DNA from: Molanna angustata
Taxonomy: Eukaryota > Arthropoda > Insecta > Trichoptera > Molannidae
DNA length: 64,000 nucleotides
NCBI GenBank assembly: GCA_963576475.1
Contig: OY754969.1
Span: 28,867,388 to 28,931,387 of the forward strand
Direction of reading: 5' to 3'
Both the position numbers and the translations under genes were made by a program. The notes under the pieces were generated by a model. That model was given only the letters and a program-made list of their open reading frames with translations. It ran no database searches and had not been told where the DNA came from. The stretch's first letter is position 1, and each line of letters opens with the position of its first letter. Below are positions 10,524 to 23,842 of the stretch, one piece after another.

Positions 10524-12420
10524 TATTATAATATAAATTTAAACAATTTCCTTAGTTGGTTTGGTCATAAAGAAAGAATAAACGAAACGATCAAAAGACT
10601 GAGAGATACAACATCCAGTGCACTAACTACTCTACCAATTATTTTATCAAAATAAATAAATTCAAAGGAATTTATGTATTGAATAAATCAAGTACATCCA
10701 ATTAATTTGGAGGGTTCATAGTCTCGAACGATGAGGAAATACGCATTATTTACTGGAACGGGCATAAAACAAAATTAGCATAATTACAGCAAATAAATCC
10801 TGATTTTAGTGCAGTTATTAATATTCAATTACAAAATCGACAAAGGGACAAATGGGGCAGAATGTTTTCCAATGACATTTTGCTGATACGAATTTAGTCC
10901 TTAGCCGACCCCAGGCGAACACTGGGAAAGAAATGAAGGCAATTTCCCAAACGAAAAACTAATTGAACACTTTTGCCACCGAGAGAAAATAACGTTAAAT
11001 GTAAAAAAAGAGGTATCATCGAACCATTTGTACGGTGACGGCACCTTCGCGAAAGGTACAAGGGTATAATGGGACGTAAAAAGAAAAAAGGTAAAGCTCG
11101 ATGTTATATCACAAATAGAATAAAAAATATCCTTGACAACCATTAAATAAATAAACTCTTTCTACATTGTTGGTATCTACGTAAAAGTAACAAACAAAGC
11201 TTTGAAACGACGAAAACCGTCAGTAAGTTGGTTTAGGTAATGGATATTGAGAACAAAGGGAAGAAACATAATTTTTTTTGAGATGTGTGTCTTATATCTT
11301 CCAAGACCTAGGATTTTATTAAACGATGACAACAACGTGCACGAAGATAATATACTTTGACTTATAGACAAAATAAGACAATAGAATACAGACAAAGAAG
11401 ATGAAGGTCGTTTATGAGATGGACCCGACTGAATTAGGTTTTGACTGACATCTATTTGAAAGCTGCAATCAACCAAATCGGCCCAAAACATTCAGCATAT
11501 AAACGAACGATCGAAGTGGAATAACCTTCAAGAAAATGTTGAAATGGCTTGAACATGGATCATCGTAGATCATCAGAATATATTGTAAATGTCGCCAGTG
11601 CTATAAACTTCTGATATGTCCCCATCAAATTTATGATATTTTTATAAATGTAGTCTGTTCTACTACGAATTGGTTTTGTAGTCTGTTTTGCTATGAATTG
11701 TTATTATAGTCAAAAACAACATACAGAATGGTATAATTCTCTGGGGATCGCAAAAGGATGTTTGTTTCTGTATTAATTTCATTCAAGGCAATGAGAAACG
11801 GGTCGGTTGTATGTAGGGATAATGGGGGTTTGCAGTTTGCACATTTCCATATCCGCCACCTCCCCCCCTTCTTCTGTCGGAGCCAAGATGTGATGAAATC
11901 CGGTGCAGAATACACCATAGTACAGAGTGAGTAGAAGGCTGTTTATCTGCAGGGCGATGGGATGGAAATTGGAATGAACTTTTAATGGATTCCCCAGAAA
12001 GCAATCAACAATAAATTACCGGAGATTCAACACTAGGACGGAATCGGTGAGAATTTGACAGACAGGAATATTGAAGGATTTTCAGTATAGACATCCATAA
12101 TTCCATCTATAACATCGACCAAAAAGTCATGAAAAAACATCTCCGTACCAGTGATAACCGAAATAAACGTACATGTATTTATTTTTTGACATTTTCTGTA
12201 TCAAAACTTTAAAATAGCTACTACAAAATCTGTCATTGAATTTTATTCAAACCGTAGATAACATTTCTGACTATCGGATTGAAACTATCTGCTGTGAAAT
12301 ATAACGTCTTTTGACACTATTTCTTCCTCTTTTTGCTAGGTCCCCTCTACATTGAGCTAGATCGAGTCTCTCGTTCCTGGGCGGTGAGATACTGAGTCAG
12401 GGAAGCTGCTTTTTTCCGAA
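10524..12420. other. Intronic sequence, nothing recognised
   Basis: Several open frames below 105 codons on the minus strand lack codon bias, splice context or family resemblance. No repeat match was noticed. Confidence 0.45.
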
Positions 12421-12574
12421 CAACAAGTTGCCATATTCTGGAGACTTGCGATATTACTCGTCTCACAGATCCAGACTGAAAACACGATTAAAAACTGTGT
12501 CTCCACCGGGAAACGAACCCGGGACCTTTGGATCAGCAGTCAGACACCTAAACAACTGAACCATGAAGGCCGAC
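12421..12574 (-). mobile_element. tRNA-derived SINE, family 1, 3'-truncated copy
   Basis: On the minus strand it reads GTCGGCCTTCATGGTTCAG, a weakened A box, B box GGTTCGTTTCC, then GGTGGAGACACAG and the CCAGAATATGGCAACTTGTTG block. The 3' tail present in other copies is missing. Confidence 0.7.
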
Positions 12575-12719
12575 ACTTATTTGTATTTTTGTATTATTTG
12601 TCACCTCTTAGAACATGGGAAAAATATGTAGTTTTACTGAGCTTAATAGGGTTGAAGAGTTTTCAGTTCTTAAGAATGTTCCACATGAAAAAAGTGTGGT
12701 ATTATTGATATAGGCCCAT

Positions 12720-12833
12720 ATTACAAGAGTTATTTGAGAAGAATGTAAGAAAAAGGTAAGGTCCCGTACTGCGAGAATACTGCTTAAGGGACCTCAACTT
12801 TTTCTTACATTATTCTTAAATAACTCCTGTAAT
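12720..12833. repeat. Foldback repeat (about 46-bp arms)
   Basis: The left arm ATTACAAGAGTTATTTGAGA..GGTCCC pairs with the right arm GGGACC..TCTTAAATAACTCCTGTAAT with a few mismatches. It could be a short hairpin-type MITE; no duplication was identified. Confidence 0.6.
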
Positions 12834-13799
12834 ACCTACGACCCATAGTCAATCGTCTACATGAGAACCGTATTTTTATCTCTTTATTCGATATTATCAG
12901 ACACGACAAGTCTTTTAGAGTTGTCATTCAATTCTCGTTGTGTTTAAAAAATGCATCTCGGCAGCAGTTATATAATCTAATGAATCATCTCATCTTTTCT
13001 TTGATAGACTATATACCTATACATAAATTATTCAATCAACCGTTCCAAAGAAAACACTTAAGTTTTCCAATAAATCATTTACTCGAAACATTTCACTAAT
13101 AAAAGGATACCTTAGTAAAGTCCGATAACATCGAGGGGTTGAGTCTATAAAGGAGGAAATATCAAATTAAACAATAAATTCCAAGAAAACGGGGCCTTTA
13201 TATGAAACAATATTTACTGGCCAATTTGGTAACATACCAATTTATTACATCGAATATTTTGTTTCGTTAAATTCTATGGAAAAACAAGGATATATAAGTA
13301 CTGTGTATATAAAATATTTCAAAATATGAGTTCATTTTCGAACAGCATTATGTACGCTTTGTGAATATTGTATATCTACATGAAACAATGATTTATAATA
13401 AATAAAACTTAATGATTCAATAATGGTTCAATTGTGCAAAAAAAAAATAATGAAATGTAAAATTTATTCGTTTTATATCTTTTTTCTTGCTATTCTGAAG
13501 ATTGAATTATATAAAGAAAATTAAAATAACAAAACAACATCACTATTATAAAATGGATAGTTTAAAGAGACAGTTCTTGTGGACATATTTTTTGTTTCTA
13601 ATAACTAAAGACCATTCAAATTTAAATTCATCTTTGAAATTGAACCCAATTAATAATCAAAAGAATCTGATTGAGAAAACAACAAAGAAAAACATTAGTT
13701 ACCATTATAGATTTATTACAGAATTTTAACATTAGTTACCATTATAGATTTATTACAGAATTTTAACAAATACTCAACACTTTGCTAATGAAAGCTAAA

Positions 13800-13985
13800 T
13801 GCTAGAGGTCGGAGTCGTTCGCATAAATCGATTGCATGACCACGTGAGCGACTTTCTGATAGGAAAATGCAAGAAACGTTAAAAAGCAGACGAACTTGGT
13901 GATTATGCGAGTCAAGATAGAATGATGTAGCGTTCGGTTCTCTCTGCCTATTTCGTGAGGGACATGGCATAATGGTATGTATGAA
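13800..13985 (+). mobile_element. LINE 3' end fragment
   Basis: Translation of the plus strand ends RSVLSAYFVRDMA and a stop, followed by TGGTATGTATGAA. This is the same C-terminal and 3' end as the LINE at 1690-2480 but in the opposite orientation. Confidence 0.55.
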
Positions 13986-16401
13986 TAACTAAAGACATTA
14001 ATAGCAAAGATCGCATTTCGACAATCTGCCAACGACGTACTCTTCATTATTTAGACACATTGTCAAAAAAAAAAACTATATTACCTCGTCATAATGAGAA
14101 GATTTTAAATACTGATCTGATGAAGTTACATAATCGATCTTCAATTACCGAAGCCATTCTATCTGCCCAACAAAGTTCTAACATTCAGGCAGACCATTCA
14201 TCGAGCGATTAAATGTAGGTTCCATCTTCAGCCGAGGTAGTAGAAGAATACTATCATTATACTAATGTCAATATACAGAAGATACGCTTGGAAGCTTTTG
14301 TTATGTGTCAAGAGTATAACACAAGAAGTAATAAGAAAGTGTTGACGGGTTAAAATGAGACAACTACTTGACAGCATACTGATGTGAGAAAATAGAAAAT
14401 GTATTTGACACATTCAACACTTTGCTTGTTTACTTCTTACCATATATTTAGCAGCAATATACGAAAGAAGAGCAAAAAGATCAATGTACTTAAATGAAAT
14501 ACAAATAAACGAAATAATGCTTACACAAATTTCAAGTCTGATTTATAATACATTAGTATATAGTAATACATAATATATTATGAACGATTACATACATTTT
14601 TATAAAATAACGTAAACTTTATAATACATACACCAGTAAATCCTCATTTTTAAATCAAAGATACAAAATCATGTACTTTCATTATTTTAACTGCACTATC
14701 TAAAATAGTTATTATGATTACCTACATGTTTGTTTAGTAATATACAGATGAATTTCTTAATTTAATTACCATGCATACAGAAGGTAGGAGTGGAAAAGGA
14801 CTATAACTATTTACGTAGTGCACTAACCACTTACATGAGTAAGTTCTTGAAAAAGTAACTACCAGCCCCCAAAATATAGGATACACCATCCTGACGCTGC
14901 GCTGAAAGGTTAAGAGAGCCAACCCTACCTTAAGTGAGAAGGCAAATAATTAGAAGCATACCATCACCCCGTTTCCCTATTCGAAGTAAGCAAAACAAAA
15001 CGAGCTTCGAACTATCCTTCCGTATCAATTATATCTACATACGAGTGTTTACAAGAGTTGAGCCATAAAGTTTACGCTCCAGAGGATAACTAAGTACGCC
15101 ATGATTGACGATGTCTTCACCCCAAAGGGAAAAGGACGAAAAATATATTGAGGCGCCTAATAATTAATATCGTCCTGCTTTGGATCAGAGGGGAAGCAAC
15201 AAAACATCCTCTTATAATCAATACAAATGACTCTCAAACCTTGTTTATGTGTATAAAAAAAGTTTGAGAAAATGAAACCTATGAGCACTTTTCAAATAAT
15301 TCTTGAACGATATTTATTCTGTGTCCTTCGATTTCCTTTTATCCTCGTTGATTCACTAAAAAAATAATTAATATCAACAAAATTTCATGTTATCAAATAT
15401 TATGTACACACAACAAAACCGCGGTGCAGTCATAATGGCTAAGCTGTAGTAACTCATAACAAAATTTTAGCTAAAATATCGGTAGCCAATGAACTAAGTT
15501 GTTTTTTAAGAGTACCCTCAGTCTGTGAATTGTAGTATTTGGTTTTCATTCTGAGGCTTCGTGTTACGTTGGTTGGTTGCAAGAGTAGTAAATAAATCAA
15601 ATTAATACTTATTTCAATCCTCTTGTCAATTTGAAATTACCGTATGGAAAATATCTGCATTTGTATATTATATTTTATGTACCTACTTATACATATATTA
15701 AATATATTAATTTTAACAAAGTAAATGTGACAATATATTATTGAGAAACCAATTTTAATTTGAATTTCCTCGAAAGCGAAGGATATACAAATATAAAGAC
15801 GGAAAGAAGGATATCCCGTACTTTTAAATACGACTATTTAATGAAAATTCTCTCCATCCATTTCTGAGAATAAAATCTTCAATTCCTTACTTTCAACGCG
15901 CTTCCTAGAGATGGATTGCTTGGTGAAAATCAATTTTACTATAGAAAACTCAGGAAGAAAAAGAAGAAGTAACCTACAATGTGAAATGAGTTCAAAAAAT
16001 AAATTTTCAATATAAAGACAAATCATATTTTGTTTTGAGGTTGAGGAGGAACACGATTTCTCCATTAGAAAATGTATAACTTTTGCGATGTTTCAATTCA
16101 TAAAATATGAATACGGGTATCCATAAATATACATCTTAATTATATAAGTTAATGACCTATTAAAGTACACATCATTCATACAATTGTAATATTTTCATCA
16201 TGATATCATATAAAATTATCATGTTGTAATTTCAATTACATAATATTTTTAATAAATCGTCGGTTATATCTTCATTTTTAAATAGATACAAAGTAAAAAA
16301 CTTTTTTACGTGAATAAATTACAGATGAAGAATCATCAATCTGCTTATGTATAGTGCGTTCTTTGAAAATTTGGATACATTTCCAGAAGGGAAATTGAAT
16401 T
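13986..16401. other. Intronic sequence, nothing recognised
   Basis: No coding or repeat signal that I can support over this 2.4-kb stretch. Confidence 0.45.
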
Positions 16402-16722
16402 AAATTGAATTTAGTGACGACATCGCTTCATACAATTTGTATGGCAGTCGCCTATACACAATATCTAAGAAGACTTAATAGTTTGATACTTCATCTCCAA
16501 ACATACATACATGCCATCATGCTGTTTTCAAATTCTGGGTAGAAAAAACAGACTGACCTCCATACTATCCGACCCTGACATACCTACATGTTTTATATAG
16601 AAAACAAAATATCTTAAAATATTTATAAATTTGTGTTTAAGTGTTTGTAGTTTGGTACGTTTTCTTCAATTGTACATGCTATCGCCATCGACAGTTGTAT
16701 CTCATGCGTTACATGCAACTAG
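16402..16722 (+). mobile_element. Helitron-like element family 1, 5'-truncated copy
   Basis: Matches the last ~320 bp of the ~1-kb elements at 31795-54361: AATTTAGTGACGACATCGC, GGCAGTCGCCTATACACAA, CTATCGCCATCGACAGTTG, and the end ACATGCAACTAG before T. It is more diverged than the clustered copies and probably older. Confidence 0.75.
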
Positions 16723-18179
16723 TTTTATTGAAAGTTTTGATAGAATAGTGGTCAATTACTGCCCCGTACTCAAGTCTGGGACAGTATTTTATTTCCCTAA
16801 CCCTCAACACTTATTTTGATGGGGATATATCGGTTGGTATTGCAAGGGGAGTTTTACACTAATTAGATGATACAAGTCATAAAATGATCATATACCAATT
16901 ACAATTTATTTGAATTTATGGCTATTTTACGAGACCGAACGACTCAATCAATACCGTATTCTGTACAGGCGGGAAATGTTTATTAGATTGTTCAGAATTT
17001 TACGACACAGTCAATGATGAACCACCAAATAAAACACTGGGACATATCCCTAGCATATCCGGTAGAGACTGCATCTAGTGATAACAAAATGAAATTTGTA
17101 GGCGGGTGTCCATATTATAATGCGTCAATTTTGACCGCAGTGTACCTGGGAACTGTATGTAGAACTCAATCTTGGGGTTTTAAAAAATCAAATTACTAAT
17201 TTAGGCTCCACAAAGATTTATCCCCTTCACAGGTCAATCATTTCGACTGAAAAATTCCTTGACTACATAGTAAATAATTAAATATAATTTCTTCAATTTC
17301 TCTACATAAACCAGTATTTTCCAACCAGATCAGGAGAAATTGAAATATTTGAAATATATATATTTTTTTTTTGGTAAATTACATACCTTATGACTTTTTT
17401 CGAACTTATAACGCCGGCTCAGAAGTCAACCGATATAAATATAACACAATACCAAATACGAATAGTAAATTTTCTATAACTAATCTAAATGCCTTCATAT
17501 ATCTTCCAATTTTGTCATTTTTTTCTTATCGGAAGATAAATGTGGACTCTTCATGATAGATTTATTACATAAAAGCGCATTTCCGTAGATATACATATAC
17601 GGCATAGCTCATTCATTCATGAAACAAAGTTATTTTATCATGACATGGTTTCAAAATTCTGTATAAAATAATGTATCCCTACTTGCGAGAGCAAAATAAA
17701 CTAGAAATCAAGACAAATCTCATATTACATCAAATGATAACGAGTAACAGAATTTTTAATATTTACGCGGAAACTATCACAATAATTTGCAATGAATTAT
17801 GATGAATTAATTGTATTATTGTACGCTGGCGGTCTTATTTCCATTAAGCAATTTCTTTCAATCATACAGATTACAAAGTAAGACAGCATAGAATATGATG
17901 TTCAACACTATGAAGATTGTAAGGGAAAATAAAAAAAAGATATCAAAATAGTCCATAGAAATAAAATGATGATGAAAGGAAAAGGAGAGGACATTGGGAT
18001 TAGATATTTGCTTTTACTTATTTCAAGCTCGTCGTTGACAAAACTAACTCTGGTATACAACGCGTTGACATGGGTAATCATAAGGTTTTTTTTTCTTCTT
18101 GAAAGGTTGAAAATCTATAAATGCATTTTATGAAGTACATTTCTATTAGATTCTTAAACAAATATAAGATTCCTAGAGG
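16723..18179. other. Intronic sequence, nothing recognised
   Basis: AT-rich sequence without a supported feature. Confidence 0.45.
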
Positions 18180-18430
18180 ACAAAAGTTTTCACAATATAC
18201 CATATACACAAAAACATTATGTCACGAAACTCATAGTATGCACTTTCTACATGATACATGTTGAGAAATTTTAAGTAAAATTGTATTACTAGCAAGATGA
18301 GCATGTATGGCACAGTGTATCAATGTTGATGAGGCGATGTATATGTCAAGATAGAAGAATAAGGTGTTCGGTTCTCAATGCCTACCCCTTGAGGAAGATA
18401 GAAGTGGAGAGTAAAAAATACACTTGTCTA
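18180..18430. repeat. Dispersed repeat related to the ~550-bp DNA-transposon family, copy 1
   Basis: Shares CACGAAACTCATA..GTGCACT, CTACATGATAC..GTTGAGAAATT and the final GTGGAGAGTAAAAA with 18600-19098. It is interrupted at 18345-18400 by a LINE 3' tail. Confidence 0.4.
18345..18400 (+). repeat. LINE 3' tail fragment
   Basis: GTCAAGATAGAAGAATAAGG..GTTCGGTTCTCAATGCCTAC resembles the LINE end at 13910-13950. Confidence 0.4.
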
Positions 18431-18599
18431 TAGAGACACATACAATATCAATATGAAGTTGATCACTCAATTTTCCCTTACATAAGCTATTTTACTTCTG
18501 TTATATACATTTTTCATACAAGCATGAAATTTTTTTCACATTAATATGGCAGACCATAATTTTTTTTTTGATGAGTGTATTTTTATTGTATCAAAATTT

Positions 18600-19098
18600 C
18601 AGACAGTTTAAAAAATACCTCGATTTTCCAGACCGTGAGAGTATTTTGAAAATTGGGACAGATGAAATCATATAGAAGAAATTAACGGATATCTATGGAA
18701 AACTAATCAGCTCTATGTTTATGGGCTTTACATATATGATATCAATATGAAGTCAATCAGACTTATAGTTCGGGCTGCAGAGAGGACACAAAAACAACGT
18801 AAATGATGAATTCATAGAGAAGAAATTAAAAGCTGTTTATGAAAAACTAATCTGCTCTAGGTCTATGCACTTTACACGTATGTTAATATGAAGTTGATTG
18901 GACTTAGAGTTTGGACTTTAGAGAGGACACAAAGAGGATAATCCGTACGCCGTATGCCATACATGCATACAGATACATCACAAGGAAACTCATACTGTGC
19001 ACTCTCTACATGATACCCGTTGAGAAATTGGTGTAAAAATACGCTTAAAAATTGTAAAATCATGACTCTCCACTATTCCACAATGTGGAGAGTAAAAA
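18600..19098. repeat. Dispersed repeat related to the ~550-bp DNA-transposon family, copy 2
   Basis: Ends CTCTCCACTATTCC ... TGTGGAGAGTAAAAATG, a short inverted motif like the CTCCTCACTAAC ends of the ~550-bp family. An internal duplication is visible: CTAATCAGCTCTATG near 18700 and CTAATCTGCTCTAGG near 18845, with similar flanks. Confidence 0.4.
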
Positions 19099-19117
19099 TG
19101 TCATAAATAAAATACAT

Positions 19118-19175
19118 CATTGACTCCCAACAGGGAAAAAATCCAATGTTTGCGTATATGCAACTATAAAAATAT
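19118..19175 (+). repeat. Unidentified short repeat, copy 1
   Basis: GACTCCCAACAGGGAAAAAA then TCCAATGTTTGCGTATATGC is repeated at 61688-61755 with few changes. Confidence 0.5.
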
Positions 19176-19845
19176 CCGATATATTTTTAACCGTGGGGTT
19201 TCGATGAATAAAAGTTTGAGCGCTCGTGTCTCAGAATGTGAAATCTAATATTATTATAAAGCTTGCGAGTCTCATGAGCTTTGCTTTATTTCAGGTGCTT
19301 TCTTTTTACTGGCGGAAGAGAAACATGCGAGGTGAGCAATGGTATTACCCACTGAGCATAGCAATGGGAATTCAAAACACAGTTTTGCGACAAAAAACAT
19401 GGGTAATTTGAAAGTTTTCGCAAAAAGAAAATTGAAATACGTTTATTCTAGCTTCGCAATTCAGTGTTTCTCAATCTTTTAATCGCCTCGGTATCTGACT
19501 TAGCTCGGTTTATCAATTTAATTTGACTTTTGATAAAATTATGTAAAAAGTAATGAAGAGTTTTATGATAAATAACATCAAGCGTAGAATTCTTCTTTTG
19601 GTACCTAAATATAATAATTCTACACTTTTACTTCGTTTTAGTTTCTACACAATTAACATATATTTCTTCTTCTTATTTTTACCCTCAGCATTTATCCCAC
19701 ATGATGGTAGGGTCCACTGTTCTCGGTTTCGCGCATTTTCAATAATACTAACAGTTTATTTTTATTTTTCGTTAATTTTTCATTCGCTGGGAGTTGAACA
19801 TACTACAATGCAACAATGGTAGCATATTTATTTATTCTGTTAAGA

Positions 19846-20228
19846 ATAGTTTTTTTATGTTGCTACCTACTAAATGTTGATTTGATAATTGTTCCTTTGC
19901 ATGATTGACGAAATTGTCTAATAGCAACCGCCATTGTGTACTTTACTGTGCACGAAGAGGACTGGTTAATAACTGGATAAAATATTATTTAACGAACAGA
20001 AAGCTCATTGTGAATATTAATAACCAATTCAGTGATTCTAGTTTTTTATGTTGCTACCTACTAAATGTTAATTTGATAATTGTTCCTTTGCACGATTGAC
20101 GAAATTGTCTAATAGCAACCGCCATTATGTACTTTACTGTGCACGAAGAGGACTGGTTAATAACTGGATAAAATATTATTTAACGAACAGAAAGCTCATT
20201 GTGAAGATTAATAACCTATTCGGTGATT
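19846..20228. repeat. 191-bp tandem repeat array, left part
   Basis: The unit is recognised by GATTGACGAAATTGTC at 19903, 20094 and then, beyond a LINE insertion, 21138 onward. Spacing is exactly 191 bp. It also contains CGCCATTGTGTAC and GCACGAAGAGGA. The left part holds about two units. The 64-codon open frame in each unit has no family resemblance and is not called as a gene. Confidence 0.85.
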
Positions 20229-21076
20229 TTTTTTTTATTTTTTTTTGTTAAAGGCGAGTACACATACTACATTACAATAAAATGAAGCAATTATATATAA
20301 TGAAACATCCAAAACGAGTACCTATCTCGACTCACCTTTGAGTATCATATTATGAAATTATCATGCTACTAATTGCAACAGAAATAAGGAAGAAATGGAG
20401 TATCGAGGAAATAGGGAGGAGGATAGTGTATATGTGTTTGTGTGTGTATGTGTGTGTGTGTTTAAACATGAAACATGAAAACACACGAGAAGTAGCACAA
20501 GTAGAAGAAATGAACATTAAAAACATTAAAAAAGAAACAAAAATTCAGTTACAAAAGAGGCTTTAAAAGATAAAGTAAACTACTTCTACCTTATCATAAG
20601 GATTTTCTTTTTAAATGTAGGTCTTGACAGATGAAAAATGTCCAGATTATCAGTTTCATTTACAATTTTTGTATAGGTATATATACACCTGTATAATGGA
20701 GCATTACTACCAATATTAGAATTACATTTATTAAGATATAGCAATGCAGAGTGCCTTGTCCGTCTAACGGGTACGTTAAACTGTATGTTACTGAGTAATT
20801 CCTGACAATCTATAAAACCATTTAACAAATCACGCAGAAACATTAAATCGCTGTTTCTACTTCTAATGCCCAACGGTTGCAATTCAATATTATTATTATT
20901 GTTGCCAAATTTATATTTTAAATATTTGATAAATAATCTTTGAATTCTTTCAATACATTGAGTATATATATTATAACAAGGATTCCAAACAACCGACGAA
21001 TATTCCAGTTGACTTCTGACAAGTGAATAGTAAAGCATAACTATAGTTTTAGGCTGTTTAAAAGGTTTGCAAGTTC
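20229..21076 (-). mobile_element. 5'-truncated LINE inserted in the satellite array
   Basis: On the minus strand 21038-20586 encodes 150 residues beginning LYYSLVRSQLEYSSVVWNP, the standard C-terminal motif of Jockey/CR1-type reverse transcriptases, with QCIERIQRLFIKYL following. The 3' UTR ends in a poly(A) tail seen as a T-rich run at 20229-20247. The satellite bases TGATT occur on both sides (20224-20228 and 21077-21081), consistent with a target duplication. The coding end has no internal stop, so the insertion looks fairly recent. A GT-rich microsatellite lies at 20425-20462. Confidence 0.8.
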
Positions 21077-21857
21077 TGATTCTAGATTTTTATGTTGCTA
21101 CCTACTAAATGTTAATTTGATAATTGTTCCTTTGCACGATTGACGAAATTGTCTAATAGCAACCGCCATTGTGTACTTTACTGTGCACGAAGAGGACTGG
21201 TTAATAACTGGATAAAATATTATTTAACGAACAGAAAGCTCATTGTGAAGATTAATAACCAATTCAGTGATTCTAGTTTTTTATGTTGCTACCTACTAAA
21301 TGTTAATTTGATAATTGTTCCTTTGCACGATTGACGAAATTGTCTAATAGCAACCGCCATTGTGTACTTTACTGTGCACGAAGAGGATTGGTTAATAACT
21401 GGATAAAATATTATTTAACGAACAGAAAGCTCATTGTGAAGATTAATAACCAATTCAGTGATTCTAGTTTTTTATGTTGCTACCTACTAAATGTTAATTT
21501 GATAATTGTTCCTTTGCATGATTGACGAAATTGTCTAATAGCAACCGCCATTGTGTACTTTACTGTGCACGAAGAGGATTGGTTAATAACTGGATAAAAT
21601 ATTGTTTAACGAACAGAAAGCTCATTGTGAAGATTAATAACCTATTCGGTGATTCTAGTTTTTTATGTTGCTACCTACTAAATGTTAATTTGATAATTGT
21701 TCCTTTGCATGATTGACGAAATTGTCTAATAGCAACCGCCATTGTGTACTTTACTGTGCACGAAGAGGATTGGTTAAAAACTCGTGAAGATTAATAACCA
21801 ATTCAGTGATTCTAGTTTTTTTATGTTGGTACCTACTAAATAATGTTGATTTGATAA
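21077..21857. repeat. 191-bp tandem repeat array, right part
   Basis: Four units at 21138, 21329, 21520 and 21711, nearly identical to the left part. The last unit is cut short and deleted around 21778, just before the SINE at 21865. Confidence 0.85.
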
Positions 21858-21864
21858 TTGCTAC

Positions 21865-22090
21865 GTCGACCTTCGTGGCTCAGCTGGTTATGTATCTGAC
21901 TGCTGATCCAAGGTTCCCGGGTTCGTGTCCGATGGAGACACAGTTTTTAAAAGTGTTTTCAGCAAGGTTTTCAGTCTGGATCTGTGAGACGATTAATATC
22001 GTTAGTCTCCAGAATGTGGTAACTTGTTATTGGGTGCGTGTTAAATTAATATTTGACATAGTACCTGTTAGTTGCTCGAGAAGTAGGTAA
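21865..22090 (+). mobile_element. tRNA-derived SINE, family 1, full copy
   Basis: Head CTTCGTGGCTCAGCTGG (A box) and GGTTCGTGTCC (mutated B box), then GGAGACACAG. The body includes CAGTCTGGATCTGTGAGACG and CCAGAATGTGGTAACTTG, with tail GTACCTGTTAGTTGCTCGAG. It abuts the satellite array. Confidence 0.75.
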
Positions 22091-22389
22091 TAAAAAATAA
22101 ACATATAGGTAAGTGGAATACATTTATTATTAAATATTTTCATTTTCTTACTAAATTTTCATTGTTTTGTTTTTGATTTGCTTTCTTTTCATTGTGAAAA
22201 GGTATAATTTTATTGTATTGTAGAAGTGTATTACTTGATTGTAGAGCAACTATGTAATTGTATTGTACGAGAGAGCTTGCACTGACAAACTGTATTTACA
22301 GTTTAGTGAAAAAAGAATGTATTCTAATGCAAATTAAAAAAAATATATGTAGGGCATGTAGGCATATAAAAAAAGTGAAAAATACTCAC

Positions 22390-22495
22390 TAGCTTTGTTA
22401 GCAGCCGAAGTAGATTTGGATTTATCCCTGAGAAGTGCGCAGTACATGTAGAGAAGAAAAACCATACTGCCGATATACAGATACAAGTAGAACCC
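22390..22495 (-). CDS. Otopetrin-like proton channel, exon with TM2
   Basis: Minus-strand exon of 106 bp, preceded by TTTACTTTCAG and followed by GTGAGT. It starts in phase 0 with GFYLYLYIGSMVFLLYMY, a hydrophobic helix typical of otopetrin TM2. A short basic/serine cytoplasmic tail follows (LLRDKSKSTSAANK). Joined to the previous exon it gives the continuous PPSFYE-GFYLYLY signature of insect otopetrins. One base is left over at the 3' end and is completed by the first two bases of the exon ending at 430 (AAG, Lys). I see no frameshift or stop. The downstream intron is about 22.0 kb. Confidence 0.87.
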
Positions 22496-22499
22496 CTGA

Positions 22500-23261
22500 A
22501 AGTAAATACAATATTAATATACACCATTGAATGAAGACTGTTGTATTGCTGAAAGTAGACGGATCAATAAAGCACAAAAAAGACGAATGTAAATATATAG
22601 AAGAGGCCTACATCCAGCAGTGGAGAGATGACTCAAGGAAAACGAGAAGAATTGAATAAATATTCCCAAAGAGACATAATTAAGAAAAAAAAACTGTTTA
22701 AAATTATTTAAGAATGAGTATAAATTATTGGGTACTTAATTGACAGGAACGGCGAACCTTTCAGAATAGCGATATACTTTATTTTCGTTTGATACTTAAC
22801 GATCGACTAATTAGGATATATCTAAGGAGATTTTCTTTTGGTATTATCGGATTATGTTCTTGGATATTTTTTATAAGGAGTCAAATAAATTCTGTTTGGT
22901 ACATTTAAATAACATGTATCTATAAATAAATAGACGCGTTTGACTATTTACAATTTTGTATAAAAAACAGTAATTGATATTTATAAGGTAGCAGTACAAT
23001 AATAGATTATACTAATGAACTACAACGTGAGAGCACTATAATCGATCAATCTAGCCCCTGCCTTACCCCAGACACTTGTTTATATAAATCTACCATCTCA
23101 TGAAGAATGCCGAACTCCTGATCCGTACATACTCGTATAATGCCTATAAGCTATACTGATTGACTGTTGTAAGGCGCAACATCAATATATTACAGGTACT
23201 ACGTAATTAAAATTGGTATTGGTAAGTATAATGCATACAACTGAAAAAAAAAAATGGGTGG
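22500..23261. other. Intronic sequence, nothing recognised
   Basis: No supported feature. Confidence 0.45.
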
Positions 23262-23842
23262 GTTGTGGCCAACGCTAAACTTCTCACTAACAAATCATTC
23301 TATAAATTATTCTAATTTTGTATGGAAAATATTTAGCATTTTCATGAAATGAGTTTGATGAATTGTTTTTTGTTTAAATATTTTATTATGAAAACTTGAT
23401 AACTCTTCAATGCCATTTTATATAAGTGATGTGCCTTTTTATCAATTTGAAAATAAAAATTTCAAATTTTAAATTTCCTGAGCTTGGGGTCACTTTGAAA
23501 TATTTGACAGTTAAAAAAATTGAGAAGCACTATTCAGATATCCTTCAAAATCAAATGGGATCTAAGTGGGTACTAGATATACAAATTTGAAAAATTTCAA
23601 TAGAATCGAATGAGTACTTTAGTCTATAATCGATAAAGTAAAATGAACACGCCGTACATAGCACACTGCACATAGCACATAGCACACAGCACATAGCGCA
23701 CACGCACAGATACATTGTGATGAAATTTTCAGAATACAATCTCAGCATGATACTAGTTGATAATCTGCAATAAAAAAATAGCCTTAAAAATTGCGAAATC
23801 ATAACTCCCCACTATATCCCCTTGGGTTAGTGAGGAGTAAAA
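23262..23842. mobile_element. Short DNA-transposon family copy 3
   Basis: Full-length relative of 6958-7506, starting GGGTTGTGGCCAACG..TTCTCACTAACAA and ending GGGTTAGTGAGGAGTAAAAA. It contains an expanded CA-rich microsatellite (CACATAGCACATAGCAC..) around 23655-23710. Confidence 0.65.

Larger units (their letters stand above)
431..22389 (-). other. Otopetrin-like gene intron (22.0 kb)
   Basis: GTGAGT donor at the 22390 end and CACAG acceptor at the 430 end, with one codon split A|AG. It holds the LINE, SINE, MITE, hAT and satellite features listed separately. No other exon with coding character was recognised in it on either strand. Confidence 0.8.

Noticed and set aside
19905..21716. 64-codon frames repeated in the 191-bp array
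   Set aside because: Identity follows from the tandem repeat. There is no family resemblance and the unit length is not a multiple of three, so the frame is not continued.
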